Part shown: positions 27,706 to 37,176 of the stretch, piece by piece
Layout of the letters: each line of letters opens with the position of its first letter
Position numbering within the stretch: position 1 is the stretch's first letter
Source: Actinoplanes missouriensis 431
GTDB taxonomy: Bacteria; Actinomycetota; Actinomycetes; Mycobacteriales; Micromonosporaceae
Assembly: GCF_000284295.1 (NCBI RefSeq)
Contig: NC_017093.1
Location: forward strand, 4,774,001-4,838,000
Length of the DNA stretch: 64,000 nucleotides
Reading direction: 5' to 3'
The notes under the pieces: generated by a model
Databases searched by the model: none
Told to the model about the DNA's origin: nothing
Seen by the model: the letters and a program-made list of their open reading frames with translations, nothing else
Made by a program: the position numbers and the translations under genes

Positions 27706-30459
27706 GTGGATCACGAGGAGGACGCGCCAGGGCTCATCGGCCGAGCCGGCGTGTGGGCCGAACTGAGCGCCATCCTCGACCCGTCCCGACCGGAAACGAC
27801 CATCGCCCTGCTGACCGGCCCGGCCGGCATCGGAAAGACCGCGCTCCTCAGCGCTTTCACCGGCGAGGCGGTGCGGCGCGGGCTTCCCACCATCAGGTAC
27901 GGCGATTTATCCTCCCTTGTCGGTGTGAAACACTCTGACTCCGAGCCAGGCGCCGCGCTCGATCCGGGACCGGGCACCGACCCGCTCGCGCTGCGGGCCG
28001 CGCTTTTCGCCGAGGTGACCCGGCGGGCCGGTGACCGGCTCGTGGTGCTCGTCGCCGACGACGCCGACCGGCTCGACCCGTGCGCCGCCGACCTGCTCAC
28101 GGCCCTGGCCGCCGCGATCGTCTGGCGGCAGGTCCCGGCGCTGGCCCTGGTCACCGCCCGGACCGATCGGGCCCCCGCCGACCTGGCCGACCTGATCCCT
28201 GCGATCCCGGTGCCGCCTCTCACCGACCGGGAGGCGGAACGGCTGCTCGATCGGCTGCCCGGCGCACCCCGCGGAACCGCCCGCGTCGGCCTGCTCCGCC
28301 GCGCCGCGGGCAACCCGCTTGCGCTGCGCGAGTTCGCGCCCGGCCCGTCGCACGACTACGACCAGCGGATCCGCGCCCTGCCCGCTCTCACGCTGCGGGC
28401 GCTCACCCTGGTGGCGGCCGGCGAACCGGACCTGTCCGTGATCGCCCGCGCCGACCCCGCCGCCACCCTGGCCGCCTGGCAGCCCGCCGAGGAGGCCGGC
28501 CTGGTCGTGGTCGCCGGCGGCACGGCCCGTTTCACCCACCCGCTGGCCGAGCAGGCCGTGCTCGCGGCCGCCGGACCGGGCGCGCTGCACCACGCCCACC
28601 AGGACCTCGCCGCGGTGACCACCGACCCGCACCGGGCGCTCTGGCACCGGGCCGCCGTCGCCACGGGCACCGACCCGGAACTGGCCGCCGAGCTGATCGC
28701 CGCGGCCGGCCGGCTCGGCGGCACGGCCGCGACCACCGCCGTGAGCCTGCTGGACCGGGCGGCCGCGCTCTCCCCCGCGTCGCGGCGGGCAGCGGTCCTG
28801 CTGGAGGCCGCCGGCCGCGCGGGCGCCGTGGGCCGGATGGCGTGGGCCGCCGAGATCGTGGACCGGGCCCGCGCTGCGCTGCTCCCCGGCACACCCGCGC
28901 AGCTCACGGCGACGGTCGCCGCCCTGTCGTCGTGGCTGCTCACCATGCGGGGCCGCGTCCACGAGGCGGCGAACGTGCTGGTCGCGGCGCTGCACGCGGC
29001 CGACGACCGGGCGACGGTGACGACCGTGGCGGCCACCGCGGGCCTCCCGGCCTTCCTGCTCGGCGAGGGCCCGCTCACCGACGTCCTGCGCGCCGCCCTC
29101 ACCGCCGCCCCGGCGCCGCGCGCCGCGGCTACCCCCGGCCCACCGGCGCCCGAACCCCACGCCGCCACCACCCCCGCGCCGCCCGAGCCCCACGCCGCCA
29201 CCACCCCCGCGCCGCCCGAGCCCCACGCCGCGGCAACCCCGCCGCTCGACCCGGCGTCGCTCTACCCGCTTGCGGTGGTTGCTCCGGACGAGCGGGTCCG
29301 TGCGGCCGTGCTGGACATCCCGGCGCCCGCGGAGCCCGCGCAGATCGGGCCCGTGTCGGCGATCGGCGGCGCGGCGCTGCTGCTCGACGAGCCGGAACAC
29401 GCGCTGCGGCTGCTCGAACCCGCGGCCACCGCCGTGGCGCGCGGCGCCGCGACGGGCGTGTTCCTCTCCGCGCCCGGCGGGGCCTGCTGGGCGCTGATCG
29501 ACCTCGGTCGGTGGGTGGAGGGCGAGCAACTGCTGGTGCCGGTGCTGTCGTCGCCGGTCTCCGCCGAGGCGGTGAGCGTGCGCGGCTGGGCGTACACCCA
29601 GCTCGCCGTGATCGCCCTGCACCGCGGGCACCGGGACCAGGCCGCTGACCTGCTGCGACGCTCGGAACACGAGGGCCTGCCGGCGCTCGCGGTCCGGGTG
29701 CGGCAGGCGCAGGCCCAGGCCGCGGCCGCGGCCGGCGATCACGAGTCGGCGTACCGGCTGCTCAGCGACGTGCTCACCGGCACCCACTTCTGGGAGCTGC
29801 TCCTGCTGCCCGATGTGGTCGCCGCGGCCATGCACATCGGACTCGGCGAGCAGGCCGCCACGCGATGCGCGCACGTGCGGGACCGGTTCGCGGGCCGCTG
29901 GCTCACCGCACGCCAGCGCACCCTGATCGCCGCCGGCGACGCGCTCGCCGATCCCGACCCTGCGGCCGCCGCGGACCGGCTCGCGCCGCTGGTCGACGCG
30001 GCCGAGACCCGGCGGCGGCCGTTCGAACGGGCGGTTCTCGCCGTCGAGCTGGCCGACCGCTGGCGACGGTCCGCGCGGGCGCGGCGGGCCACCGAGATGC
30101 TCGTGGACGCGCTCGACACGTTCGAACGGCTCGGCGCCTCCGGATGGGCCGCGAGGGTACGCGCCGACCTGCGCACACCGGCCACCGCCGCGACCGCCGC
30201 CGACCCGTTCGCCGCGCTCAGCGCCCAGCAGCAGCAGATCGCCCGGCTCGCCGCCGAGGGACTCACCAACCGGGAGATCGCGGCCCGGCTGTTCCTGTCG
30301 CCGCGTACCGTCGCCTCCCACCTCTACCGGATGTTCCCGCAGCTCGGCGTGAGCAACCGGACCCAGCTCGCCGACCTGCTCAGCAGTCATCTGACAGACG
30401 ACCGGGCGGCCGGCGGCGGGCAGGATCTCACACGTCCGACAGACGGGAGAGCGCCGTGA
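27706..30459 (+). CDS. LuxR family ATP-binding transcriptional regulator (LAL type)
   Basis: 917 aa. The AAA-type ATPase has Walker A GPAGIGKTALLS and Walker B RLVVLVADDADR. A Pro/Ala insert of PEPHAATTP repeats lies at about residues 470-515, then a TPR-like region, then the C-terminal LuxR helix-turn-helix (LSAQQQQIARLAAEGLTNRE, IAARLFLSPRTVASHLYRM). Start GTG 27706 is preferred because the frame upstream is weak and includes former IS flank. Overlaps the next hydrolase gene by GTGA, suggesting that it controls or senses the hydrolase's substrate. Confidence 0.9.
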   Translation: MDHEEDAPGLIGRAGVWAELSAILDPSRPETTIALLTGPAGIGKTALLSAFTGEAVRRGLPTIRYGDLSSLVGVKHSDSEPGAALDPGPGTDPLALRAALFAEVTRRAGDRLVVLVADDADRLDPCAADLLTALAAAIVWRQVPALALVTARTDRAPADLADLIPAIPVPPLTDREAERLLDRLPGAPRGTARVGLLRRAAGNPLALREFAPGPSHDYDQRIRALPALTLRALTLVAAGEPDLSVIARADPAATLAAWQPAEEAGLVVVAGGTARFTHPLAEQAVLAAAGPGALHHAHQDLAAVTTDPHRALWHRAAVATGTDPELAAELIAAAGRLGGTAATTAVSLLDRAAALSPASRRAAVLLEAAGRAGAVGRMAWAAEIVDRARAALLPGTPAQLTATVAALSSWLLTMRGRVHEAANVLVAALHAADDRATVTTVAATAGLPAFLLGEGPLTDVLRAALTAAPAPRAAATPGPPAPEPHAATTPAPPEPHAATTPAPPEPHAAATPPLDPASLYPLAVVAPDERVRAAVLDIPAPAEPAQIGPVSAIGGAALLLDEPEHALRLLEPAATAVARGAATGVFLSAPGGACWALIDLGRWVEGEQLLVPVLSSPVSAEAVSVRGWAYTQLAVIALHRGHRDQAADLLRRSEHEGLPALAVRVRQAQAQAAAAAGDHESAYRLLSDVLTGTHFWELLLLPDVVAAAMHIGLGEQAATRCAHVRDRFAGRWLTARQRTLIAAGDALADPDPAAAADRLAPLVDAAETRRRPFERAVLAVELADRWRRSARARRATEMLVDALDTFERLGASGWAARVRADLRTPATAATAADPFAALSAQQQQIARLAAEGLTNREIAARLFLSPRTVASHLYRMFPQLGVSNRTQLADLLSSHLTDDRAAGGGQDLTRPTDGRAP

Positions 30460-31385
30460 CGCCACTCGACGAGGCGGCCCGGATGCTGGTCGACGGCTCC
30501 CGGCTGCCACCGTTCCACTACGCGATCGGCCCGGACGACGCCCGCCGAGCGTTGCGCCTGGTCCAGGCCCCGCCCGCCGCGATGCCGGGCGTCGAGCACC
30601 GGGTCGTCGCGGTGCCGACGGCCGCCGGGGACCTCACCACCCACGTGATCACCCCGAGCGGTCCGCCGGCGGCGCCGCGACCGGCCATCCTGTACGCGCA
30701 CGGCGGCGGCTGGCTGACCGGCGGCTGGGAGACCCATCACCGGCTGGCCGTGCGGATGTGCCGGGACACCGGCGCGATCGTGGTGATGCCCGCCTACACG
30801 CGGGTGCCGGAGGCCCGGCATCCGGTGGCGATCGGGCAGCTCGCGGCGGCGCTCGGGTGGATCCGGGACGGGGGGCTACCCACCGGTGCGGACCTGCCCG
30901 CCGACCGGGACCGGATCGCGCTGGTCGGTGACTGCGCCGGAGCGACGATGACGCTGGAGCTCGCTCTCCGGGAGGGCGGCGCCGCCCGTACCCTGGTGTT
31001 GCTCTATCCCCTCGGACTGCCCGCGGCGGGCGACCGGTCGGCGCGGGCGTTCGCCACCGGCGCCGGCTTGCGCCTCGCCGACGTGCGTCACCTGCACCAG
31101 CGGTACGCGCCGCGGGCCCGCTATCCGGACCCGCTCGCGGCCGAGGACGTGAGCGGGCTGCCGCCGACCCTGCTGATCACCGCTGAGGTGGATCCGACCC
31201 GGGACACCGCGGAACGGCTCGGCAACCGGCTGCGCGCGGCGGGTGTGCCGGTCACGGCCGCGCGCTATCTGGGCACGGTCCACGACTTCGCGGTGCTCGA
31301 CGCGCTGCGCTGGACTCCGGCCGCCGAGGCCGCGCTCGGCCAGGTCACCGATCACCTGCGGGACGCGTTCGGGGTGGTCGCGTGA
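30456..31385 (+). CDS. Alpha/beta hydrolase of HSL type with Cys in the nucleophile elbow
   Basis: 309 aa. The hormone-sensitive-lipase oxyanion motif HGGGW (H82) is intact. The nucleophile elbow reads GDCAGA, so residue 160 is Cys where the family has Ser (GDSAGG). The acid EVDPTRD and the His in TVHDF are present. A Cys nucleophile is known in dienelactone hydrolase; here it may change reactivity or cripple esterase activity. GTG start overlaps the LuxR stop, and its own stop overlaps the next LuxR gene: a LuxR-hydrolase-LuxR run. Confidence 0.88.
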   Translation: MTPLDEAARMLVDGSRLPPFHYAIGPDDARRALRLVQAPPAAMPGVEHRVVAVPTAAGDLTTHVITPSGPPAAPRPAILYAHGGGWLTGGWETHHRLAVRMCRDTGAIVVMPAYTRVPEARHPVAIGQLAAALGWIRDGGLPTGADLPADRDRIALVGDCAGATMTLELALREGGAARTLVLLYPLGLPAAGDRSARAFATGAGLRLADVRHLHQRYAPRARYPDPLAAEDVSGLPPTLLITAEVDPTRDTAERLGNRLRAAGVPVTAARYLGTVHDFAVLDALRWTPAAEAALGQVTDHLRDAFGVVA

Positions 31386-34081
31386 TCGTCGGGCGCGATG
31401 CCGAGCTGGCCTCGATCGACGCCGCGTTGCGGGACGGGCGCCGCCTGCTGATCACCGGCGGGCGCGGGACCGGGCGGTCGGCGCTGCTCGCCGAGGCGGC
31501 TCGCCGGCACGCCTCGGCGGGGGCGACGGTGCTGGTGGTGGGCGCGCTTCCGGGTGACCGCGGGGTGCCCGGCGCGGGGCTGCAACGGCTGCTCCACCCG
31601 GTACGGGACGAGGCGCCGGTGGGGCTCGCCTTCCTGTGGGGGACGGCTCACGGCGCGGGGCACGACGTGGGCGCGGCCGTCGATGCGCTGGCGGCCCGGC
31701 TCGCGGCCAGGGGTCCGGTGCTGTGGTGCGTCGACGACCTGGAACGGCTCGACGAGCTGTCCCGGACCGCGATCCTGCGGCAGCGCCACGCCACGGTCCT
31801 CGCCACCGGAGCCACCGGAGCCACCTGGGCCACCGGAGACGCCGGAGACACGGGGAACGCCGGTGGCAGCAGGAACGGCGGAGCCACCGGGGACACGGTG
31901 CTCAGGCCGTACCTGATGATCGAGCTGGACCGGCTCTCCCCGGCCGATGCCACCGCTCTGCTGGCAGGGATGCCCGGCCTGGCCGGGCATCCCGGCGCCC
32001 GGCTCGTGCTCGCCCAGGCCGCCGGCAACCCCCTGGCCCTCACCGAGCTGGCCCGGAACCTGGTGTCCGGCCCGCCGATCACGCCGGCCACCACCGAGCT
32101 GCCCGTCCCGGACCGGCTGCGCCGCGCTCTCGCACCCACCGTCGACGATCTCGATCCGGTACGGATGCGGGCCGCGCTGCTCGCCGCGTTCGCCGCCGAG
32201 ACACCCGGACCGGCCACCGCGGCCGCCCTCGCGGTGCTGGTCTCGCCGGACGTGTGGCAGTGGCTGGTCGCCGACGGGGTGCTGCGGCCCGGCAGACGGC
32301 GCCGGTTCACGCATCCGGTGGTCCGGGCCGCGGTGATCGACCGGGCCGGGCACGCGCAGCGCCGCGACGCCCGGCATCAACTGGCCGCGCTGCTGCCGGC
32401 CGGTGGCCCGGCGCGCGCCTGGCACACCGCGCACGCCGAACCGGTTCCCGGCGAGACCCTGGCCGGTGTGCTCGACGCCGCCGGCGGTGAGCTGCTCGCG
32501 GCGGGACGGCTGCGCGCCGCCGGGTACGCGCTCGGCCTCGCCGCACGGCTCAGCGGTGATCCGGCGCGGGCGCTCGCCCGGCAGCGGCGGGCCGCCTACA
32601 GCGCGCACCTGGCCGGCGAACAGGCCTGGTCACGACAGCTGGCGCCGCCCGGGACGGGCGCCGGGGTGCCCGGCGACGCGACGGCCGTCATCGACGTGCC
32701 GGAGATCGCGCCGCTGCTGTTGCGGGCCTGGCTGCGGGGCGACGAGGATGCCCGGGAGGCGGTGCGTGACCTGCTGGGATCGGGCCGTCCGGTCGCCGGG
32801 CCGATCGTGGCGGTGTGGGCGAGCGCGATCGTCGAGGACACCGACCCGGACGGGGCCGCGGAACGGATGCTGCACCAGCGGGTCCGGCCGTCCCGCCGGG
32901 ATCCGATGAGTCCCGAGCAGCGGCAGATGGTGCTGGGGACGATCGCACTGGCGCGGCACGAGACGGTGGCGGCGGTTCGCTACATGAGCCGTTCGGTGGA
33001 GCTGGTCGCGCACGGTTCGCTGCATGAGCCGATCGCGCATTGCGGGCTGGCCGGGGCGCGTTATGACCTCGGGGAGCTGGACGCGGCCGCCGATCATGCC
33101 GTGCGGACGCTCGCCGCGCTCGGCGTGCCGGCCGATGCCGGCAGCGCGGGCGGCGCTTCCGGTTTCAGCGGCGCGATCGGTGCCGCGGGCGGCGCATCCG
33201 GTTTCAGCGGCGCGATCGGTGCAGCGGCCGGTCGGGCCGAGGGCTCCGGGGTGCACGACGATCTGCGGGCCGGGGCGCTCGCCGTGCTCGCGAGCGTCGC
33301 GGTGCTCCGGGAGGACGCCGACGCCGAGGAGTGGGTGCGCCGGGCCCGCGCCGGCCTGCGTCCCGCCGACCAGGCCGCCCACGACCTGCGGCTGGTCCGC
33401 GCCCAGGGCCTGATCGCCGGGATGCGCGGGCGTCACGAGCTGGCGTTCCGGCGGCTGCGCCGGCTGCACCACCCGGACGGCCGGCCGGTCCACCACCGTC
33501 TCTCCGACCTCGGGCTGGCCGACCTGGCCCGGGTCGCGGTGATCCTCGGCCGCGACGACGAGGTCCGCCCGCTGGTCGAGGCCGCGACACCCCGGATCCG
33601 GGCACTGCGGTCGGTGCGGGCCAGCGCGATCCACCACCGGGCGCTGGCGCTGCTCGCCGGAACATCGGAACAGGCCGAGACGTACTTCCGGCTCGCCCTC
33701 GCCGACCCGGCCAGCGACGTCTGGGCGGTCGAGCGGGCGCTGACCCGGATGGACTACGCCGCGTGGCTGCGCCGCCGCCAGCGTCCCGCCGAGTCAAGGC
33801 CGCTGCTGGAGGCGGCCCGCGACGTCTTCGCCGCCGCCGGTCTGACCGCCTGGCAGGAGCGCGCCGAGGCGGAACTGGCCGCGGCCGGGCCACCGTCGCG
33901 CCCCGGGCTGCTCACCCCGCAACAGCATCAGGTCGTCATGCTGGCCGCGCAGGGACTCACGAATCCGCAGATCGCCGCCCGGCTCGGGCTGTCCGCGCGC
34001 ACGGTCGGCATCCACCTCAGCCGTGCCTACCCGATCCTCGGCGTGACCCGGCGCTCCCAGCTTCCTCTCGTGATGCAGTAA
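31382..34081 (+). CDS. LuxR family regulator with degenerate ATPase P-loop
   Basis: 899 aa. Starts directly with the ATPase domain (IVGRDAELASIDAALRDG). The P-loop reads GGRGTGRSALL, so the nucleotide-binding Lys of GxxxxGK(S/T) is Arg; Walker B-like VLWCVDDLERL follows. Two Gly/Ala-rich inserts occur (about residues 140-165 and 580-620, the latter with a repeated GGASGFSGAIGAA). C-terminal LuxR helix-turn-helix LTPQQHQVVMLAAQGLTNPQ / IAARLGLSARTVGIHLSR. GTG start overlaps the hydrolase by 4 bases. ATP hydrolysis may be weak or lost. Confidence 0.88.
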   Translation: MIVGRDAELASIDAALRDGRRLLITGGRGTGRSALLAEAARRHASAGATVLVVGALPGDRGVPGAGLQRLLHPVRDEAPVGLAFLWGTAHGAGHDVGAAVDALAARLAARGPVLWCVDDLERLDELSRTAILRQRHATVLATGATGATWATGDAGDTGNAGGSRNGGATGDTVLRPYLMIELDRLSPADATALLAGMPGLAGHPGARLVLAQAAGNPLALTELARNLVSGPPITPATTELPVPDRLRRALAPTVDDLDPVRMRAALLAAFAAETPGPATAAALAVLVSPDVWQWLVADGVLRPGRRRRFTHPVVRAAVIDRAGHAQRRDARHQLAALLPAGGPARAWHTAHAEPVPGETLAGVLDAAGGELLAAGRLRAAGYALGLAARLSGDPARALARQRRAAYSAHLAGEQAWSRQLAPPGTGAGVPGDATAVIDVPEIAPLLLRAWLRGDEDAREAVRDLLGSGRPVAGPIVAVWASAIVEDTDPDGAAERMLHQRVRPSRRDPMSPEQRQMVLGTIALARHETVAAVRYMSRSVELVAHGSLHEPIAHCGLAGARYDLGELDAAADHAVRTLAALGVPADAGSAGGASGFSGAIGAAGGASGFSGAIGAAAGRAEGSGVHDDLRAGALAVLASVAVLREDADAEEWVRRARAGLRPADQAAHDLRLVRAQGLIAGMRGRHELAFRRLRRLHHPDGRPVHHRLSDLGLADLARVAVILGRDDEVRPLVEAATPRIRALRSVRASAIHHRALALLAGTSEQAETYFRLALADPASDVWAVERALTRMDYAAWLRRRQRPAESRPLLEAARDVFAAAGLTAWQERAEAELAAAGPPSRPGLLTPQQHQVVMLAAQGLTNPQIAARLGLSARTVGIHLSRAYPILGVTRRSQLPLVMQ

Positions 34082-34125
34082 TTCAACAGACGACGACCAC
34101 CATCCGGTACGGGCATCGTCGTCGC

Positions 34126-35052
34126 ATGATCTATCTGGAGCCGGCCGCCCTCCGGTTCGTCGCGGACCGGTCACCGCTGCGCCGCGGCGTCGACGAGGGC
34201 CGCCGGGAGCTGACCGCGATGCAGTCCGGCGACGTGCCCCGGCCGGAGGCGGCGGTCACCGACCTCAGCATCGACGGCGGCCCGTCCGGGACGGTGTCGA
34301 TCCGGATCCTGCGTCCGGCCGGTGACGGGGCCCTGCCCGCGGTGCTCTACATCCACGGCGCCGGGTGGGTGTTCGGGGACGCCGGGACCCATGACCGGCT
34401 GGTCCGTGAACTGGCCCACCGGTCCGGGGCGGCCGTGGTGTTCGTCAACTACAGCCGTTCCCCGGAGGCGCACTATCCGGTGGCGATCGAGGAGTGTTAC
34501 GCCGTCCTGGAGTGGATCGCGGCGCACGGCGCGGCGCACGACCTGGACCCGGAACGGATCGCGGTGGCCGGGGACTCGGTCGGCGGCAACATGTCGGCCG
34601 CGGTGACGCTGATGGCGAAGCAGCGGTCCGGGCCGGAGCTCGCCGCCCAGTTGCTGTTCTATCCGGTCACCGACGCGTCGTTCGACACCGGGTCGTACCA
34701 CGAGTTCGCGCAGGGGTACTGGCTGCGGCGGGACAGCATGCAGTGGTACTGGAACCAGTACACGACCGACGAACGAGCCCGTGCGGAGATCACCGCGTCG
34801 CCGCTGCGGGCCACACCGGGGCAGCTCGCGGGACTGCCGCCGGCGCTGGTGATCCTGGCCGAGGCGGACGTGCTGCGGGACGAGGGCGAGGCGTACGCGG
34901 GGAAGCTGCGGGCGGCGGGGGTGCCGGTGACGGCGGTGCGCTACCAGGGGATCGTGCACGACTTCGTGATGGTGGACGCGTTGCGGGACACCGAGGCGGC
35001 GAAGGCGGCGCTGGCCCAGGCCGGCCGGTTCCTCCGCGAGGCGCTGACCTGA
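34126..35052 (+). CDS. Alpha/beta hydrolase, HSL/acetyl-esterase type
   Basis: 308 aa. Oxyanion motif HGAGWVFGD, nucleophile GDSVGGNM (S151), acid ILAEADVLRDEGE and His IVHDFVM make a complete catalytic set, unlike the neighbour with Cys. Family members are carboxylesterases of small acyl esters; the substrate is unknown. It follows the third LuxR gene by 44 bases, mirroring the regulator-hydrolase pairing upstream. ATG 34126. Confidence 0.92.
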   Translation: MIYLEPAALRFVADRSPLRRGVDEGRRELTAMQSGDVPRPEAAVTDLSIDGGPSGTVSIRILRPAGDGALPAVLYIHGAGWVFGDAGTHDRLVRELAHRSGAAVVFVNYSRSPEAHYPVAIEECYAVLEWIAAHGAAHDLDPERIAVAGDSVGGNMSAAVTLMAKQRSGPELAAQLLFYPVTDASFDTGSYHEFAQGYWLRRDSMQWYWNQYTTDERARAEITASPLRATPGQLAGLPPALVILAEADVLRDEGEAYAGKLRAAGVPVTAVRYQGIVHDFVMVDALRDTEAAKAALAQAGRFLREALT

Positions 35053-35230
35053 CCGCTGGGGCTGAGGTTGCGCCGGGGCCGGCGGCGGGACGCGCCGGGC
35101 CGAGGGCTTCAGCACCGGCCGGGGCGGGACGGGTCGATGCTGGTGGGGGCGGGTCTGTGCGTACCGGGGGAAGAATGTCGGTCGTCCCTGCTAGGTTCTG
35201 CGCGTTGTCGAATGCGGCCGAGGGAGTCCG

Positions 35231-36151
35231 GTGACCATCAACCACTTTTTGTCGACGTTCGCGGGGCTGCCGGTGGTGGCGGCCGACGACGAGAAGAGTC
35301 CGGGTGATCCGGGGGCGGTGGCCTGGCGGATCGACATGGACTACGACCCGGAGCCGGGCGCGTTCGCCGCGGCGGTGGAGCAGTTGCTGGAGCGCACCGG
35401 GCCGGCCGGGCCGACCGCGCTGATCATCGGTGAGTGGGGCGAGGCGAACGACACGCCGTTCCCGATCGACCTGCTGATCGGCAACGCGGAGCGGCTCAGC
35501 GGGCTGCGGTCACTGTTCATCGGTGAGATGAGCTTCGAGCAGTGCGAGATCTCCTGGATCCAGCAGACCGATCTCACCCCGATCCTGGAGACGTTCCCGC
35601 AGCTGGAGCGGCTGTGGGTGCGCGGGTCGCAGGATCTGGCGTTCCAGAAACAGGTCCGTCACGAGGGGCTGCGCGAGCTGGTGCTGCAGTCCGGCGGGCT
35701 GCCCGCGTCGGTGGTGCAGAGCGTCGCCACCTGGGACGTGCCGAACCTGCGGCGGCTGGAGCTGTGGCTGGGCGTCGACAACTACGGCGGCGACGCGACG
35801 GTCGACGATCTCGCGCCGTTCCTGTCCGGCCGCTCGCTGCCGAGCCTCACCTCGCTGGGCCTGCGCAACTCCGAGATCGCCGATCAGGTGGCGGCGGCGG
35901 TGGCGGCCGCTCCGGTGGTCGCGCGGCTGACCCATCTCGACCTGTCGATGGGCACGCTCGGTGACGCCGGTGGTGAGGCACTGCTCGCCGGTCAGCCGCT
36001 CACCCACCTGCAGGTGCTGAACCTGAGCCACCACTTCATGTCGCCGGAGCTGGCCGAGCGCCTGGCCGACGAGCTGCCCGACGTCGCCGTCGACATCTCC
36101 GACCCGCAGACCGAGGAGGAGTGGGGCCGCTACACCGCGGTCTCTGAGTGA
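35231..36151 (+). CDS. STM4015 family leucine-rich-repeat protein
   Basis: 306 aa, acidic. N-terminal FAGLPVVAADDEKSP and IDMDYDPEPGAF are the pattern I associate with the STM4015 family. From about residue 90 on, LRR-like segments recur (LERLWVRGSQDL, LRRLELWLG, LTSLGLRNSEIAD, LTHLDLSMGTLG, LQVLNLSHHFM). Probably a scaffold or binding protein. GTG 35231. Its TGA overlaps the next ATG (TGATG). First gene of the STM4015-4011 operon; function undescribed. Confidence 0.88.
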   Translation: MTINHFLSTFAGLPVVAADDEKSPGDPGAVAWRIDMDYDPEPGAFAAAVEQLLERTGPAGPTALIIGEWGEANDTPFPIDLLIGNAERLSGLRSLFIGEMSFEQCEISWIQQTDLTPILETFPQLERLWVRGSQDLAFQKQVRHEGLRELVLQSGGLPASVVQSVATWDVPNLRRLELWLGVDNYGGDATVDDLAPFLSGRSLPSLTSLGLRNSEIADQVAAAVAAAPVVARLTHLDLSMGTLGDAGGEALLAGQPLTHLQVLNLSHHFMSPELAERLADELPDVAVDISDPQTEEEWGRYTAVSE

Positions 36152-37176
36152 TGCGACTCGCCGTCGTCGGCAACCCGTCGCACCGGCGGGTCGCGCTCTT
36201 CACCGACGCCGTGCGGCGGGCCGGGCTGCCCGATCCGGAGGTCTATCCGTGGCGTGACGTGCTGCTTTCCGGCCGGGTTCCGGGGCCGGGCAGCCTGGTG
36301 CGGATCGAGTCGCCCGGTGAGGACGCCGAGGTGGACCGGCTGCTGCGTGAGCTGGGCAGCGGCCGGCCCGCGGTTCCCGCCCAGCACGGGCAGATCCTCG
36401 GGACGGCGGCCGCGTTCGCCGGTCTGCGGATCGCCCTCGACCGGGTCGCCGCCGGCGGCGGTGAGCTGCTCAATCAGCCGGCCGACATCCTGACGATGAC
36501 GTCGAAACCGGAGTGCCACGCGCTCCTGGAGCGCAACGGCATCCCGGTTCCGCCCGCGCTGGCGCCGATCACCGGTTACGCGCAGTTGCGGGCGTCCGGG
36601 TGGCGTCGCGTCTTCGTGAAACCCGCCTACGGCTCGTCGGCGTCCGGCGTGCTCGCGCTGACGGCCTCCGGGCGGCGGGTCTCGGCGATCACCTCGGTCG
36701 AGCTGAGCGGTGGGTCGCTCTTCAACAACTTGAGGGTACGGCGGTACGACGACGAACCCTCGATAGCCGCGATCGTGGACCTGCTCGCCCCGGACGGCCT
36801 GCACGTGGAGCGGTGGTTCCCGAAAGCCGTGCTCGACGGCCGCGCCCTGGACCTGCGGGTCGTCGTGATCGTCGGGCGGCCGGAGCACATCGTGGTGCGC
36901 ACCAGCACGTCCCCGATGACGAACCTGCATCTCGGCAACGCGCGCGGCGACGTGGCGGCGGTGCGCGCGGCGGCGGGCGAGACGGCGTGGCGGGCGGCCA
37001 TCCAGACCTGCGTGCGGGTGGCGGGGCTGTTCCCCCGTACCCTGCAGGTCGGAGTTGATCTCATGTTCGGTGCGAGGTGGCGGGACCATGCGGTGGCCGA
37101 GGTGAACGCGTTCGGTGACCTGCTCAACGGGCTAGACACGCACGGGGCTCAGGTGGCCGCGATATGCGCGCGCTGA
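36151..37176 (+). CDS. STM4014 family protein, ATP-grasp-like
   Basis: 341 aa. The middle has an ATP-grasp-like layout: LTMTSKPECHALLERNGIPV, VFVKPAYGSSASGV (nucleotide-binding strand and glycine loop) and LDLRVVVIVGRPEHIVVRTS, then AEVNAFGDLL near the end. ATP-grasp enzymes join a carboxylate to an amine or thiol; whether this one makes an amide bond is inferred. Overlaps both neighbours (1 base upstream, 13 downstream), so it is tightly co-translated. Confidence 0.85.
   Translation: MRLAVVGNPSHRRVALFTDAVRRAGLPDPEVYPWRDVLLSGRVPGPGSLVRIESPGEDAEVDRLLRELGSGRPAVPAQHGQILGTAAAFAGLRIALDRVAAGGGELLNQPADILTMTSKPECHALLERNGIPVPPALAPITGYAQLRASGWRRVFVKPAYGSSASGVLALTASGRRVSAITSVELSGGSLFNNLRVRRYDDEPSIAAIVDLLAPDGLHVERWFPKAVLDGRALDLRVVVIVGRPEHIVVRTSTSPMTNLHLGNARGDVAAVRAAAGETAWRAAIQTCVRVAGLFPRTLQVGVDLMFGARWRDHAVAEVNAFGDLLNGLDTHGAQVAAICAR

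Noticed and set aside
28080..29648. 522-aa plus-strand frame inside the second LuxR gene
   Set aside because: Arg/Pro/Gly-rich shadow of the 27706-30459 gene in another frame.
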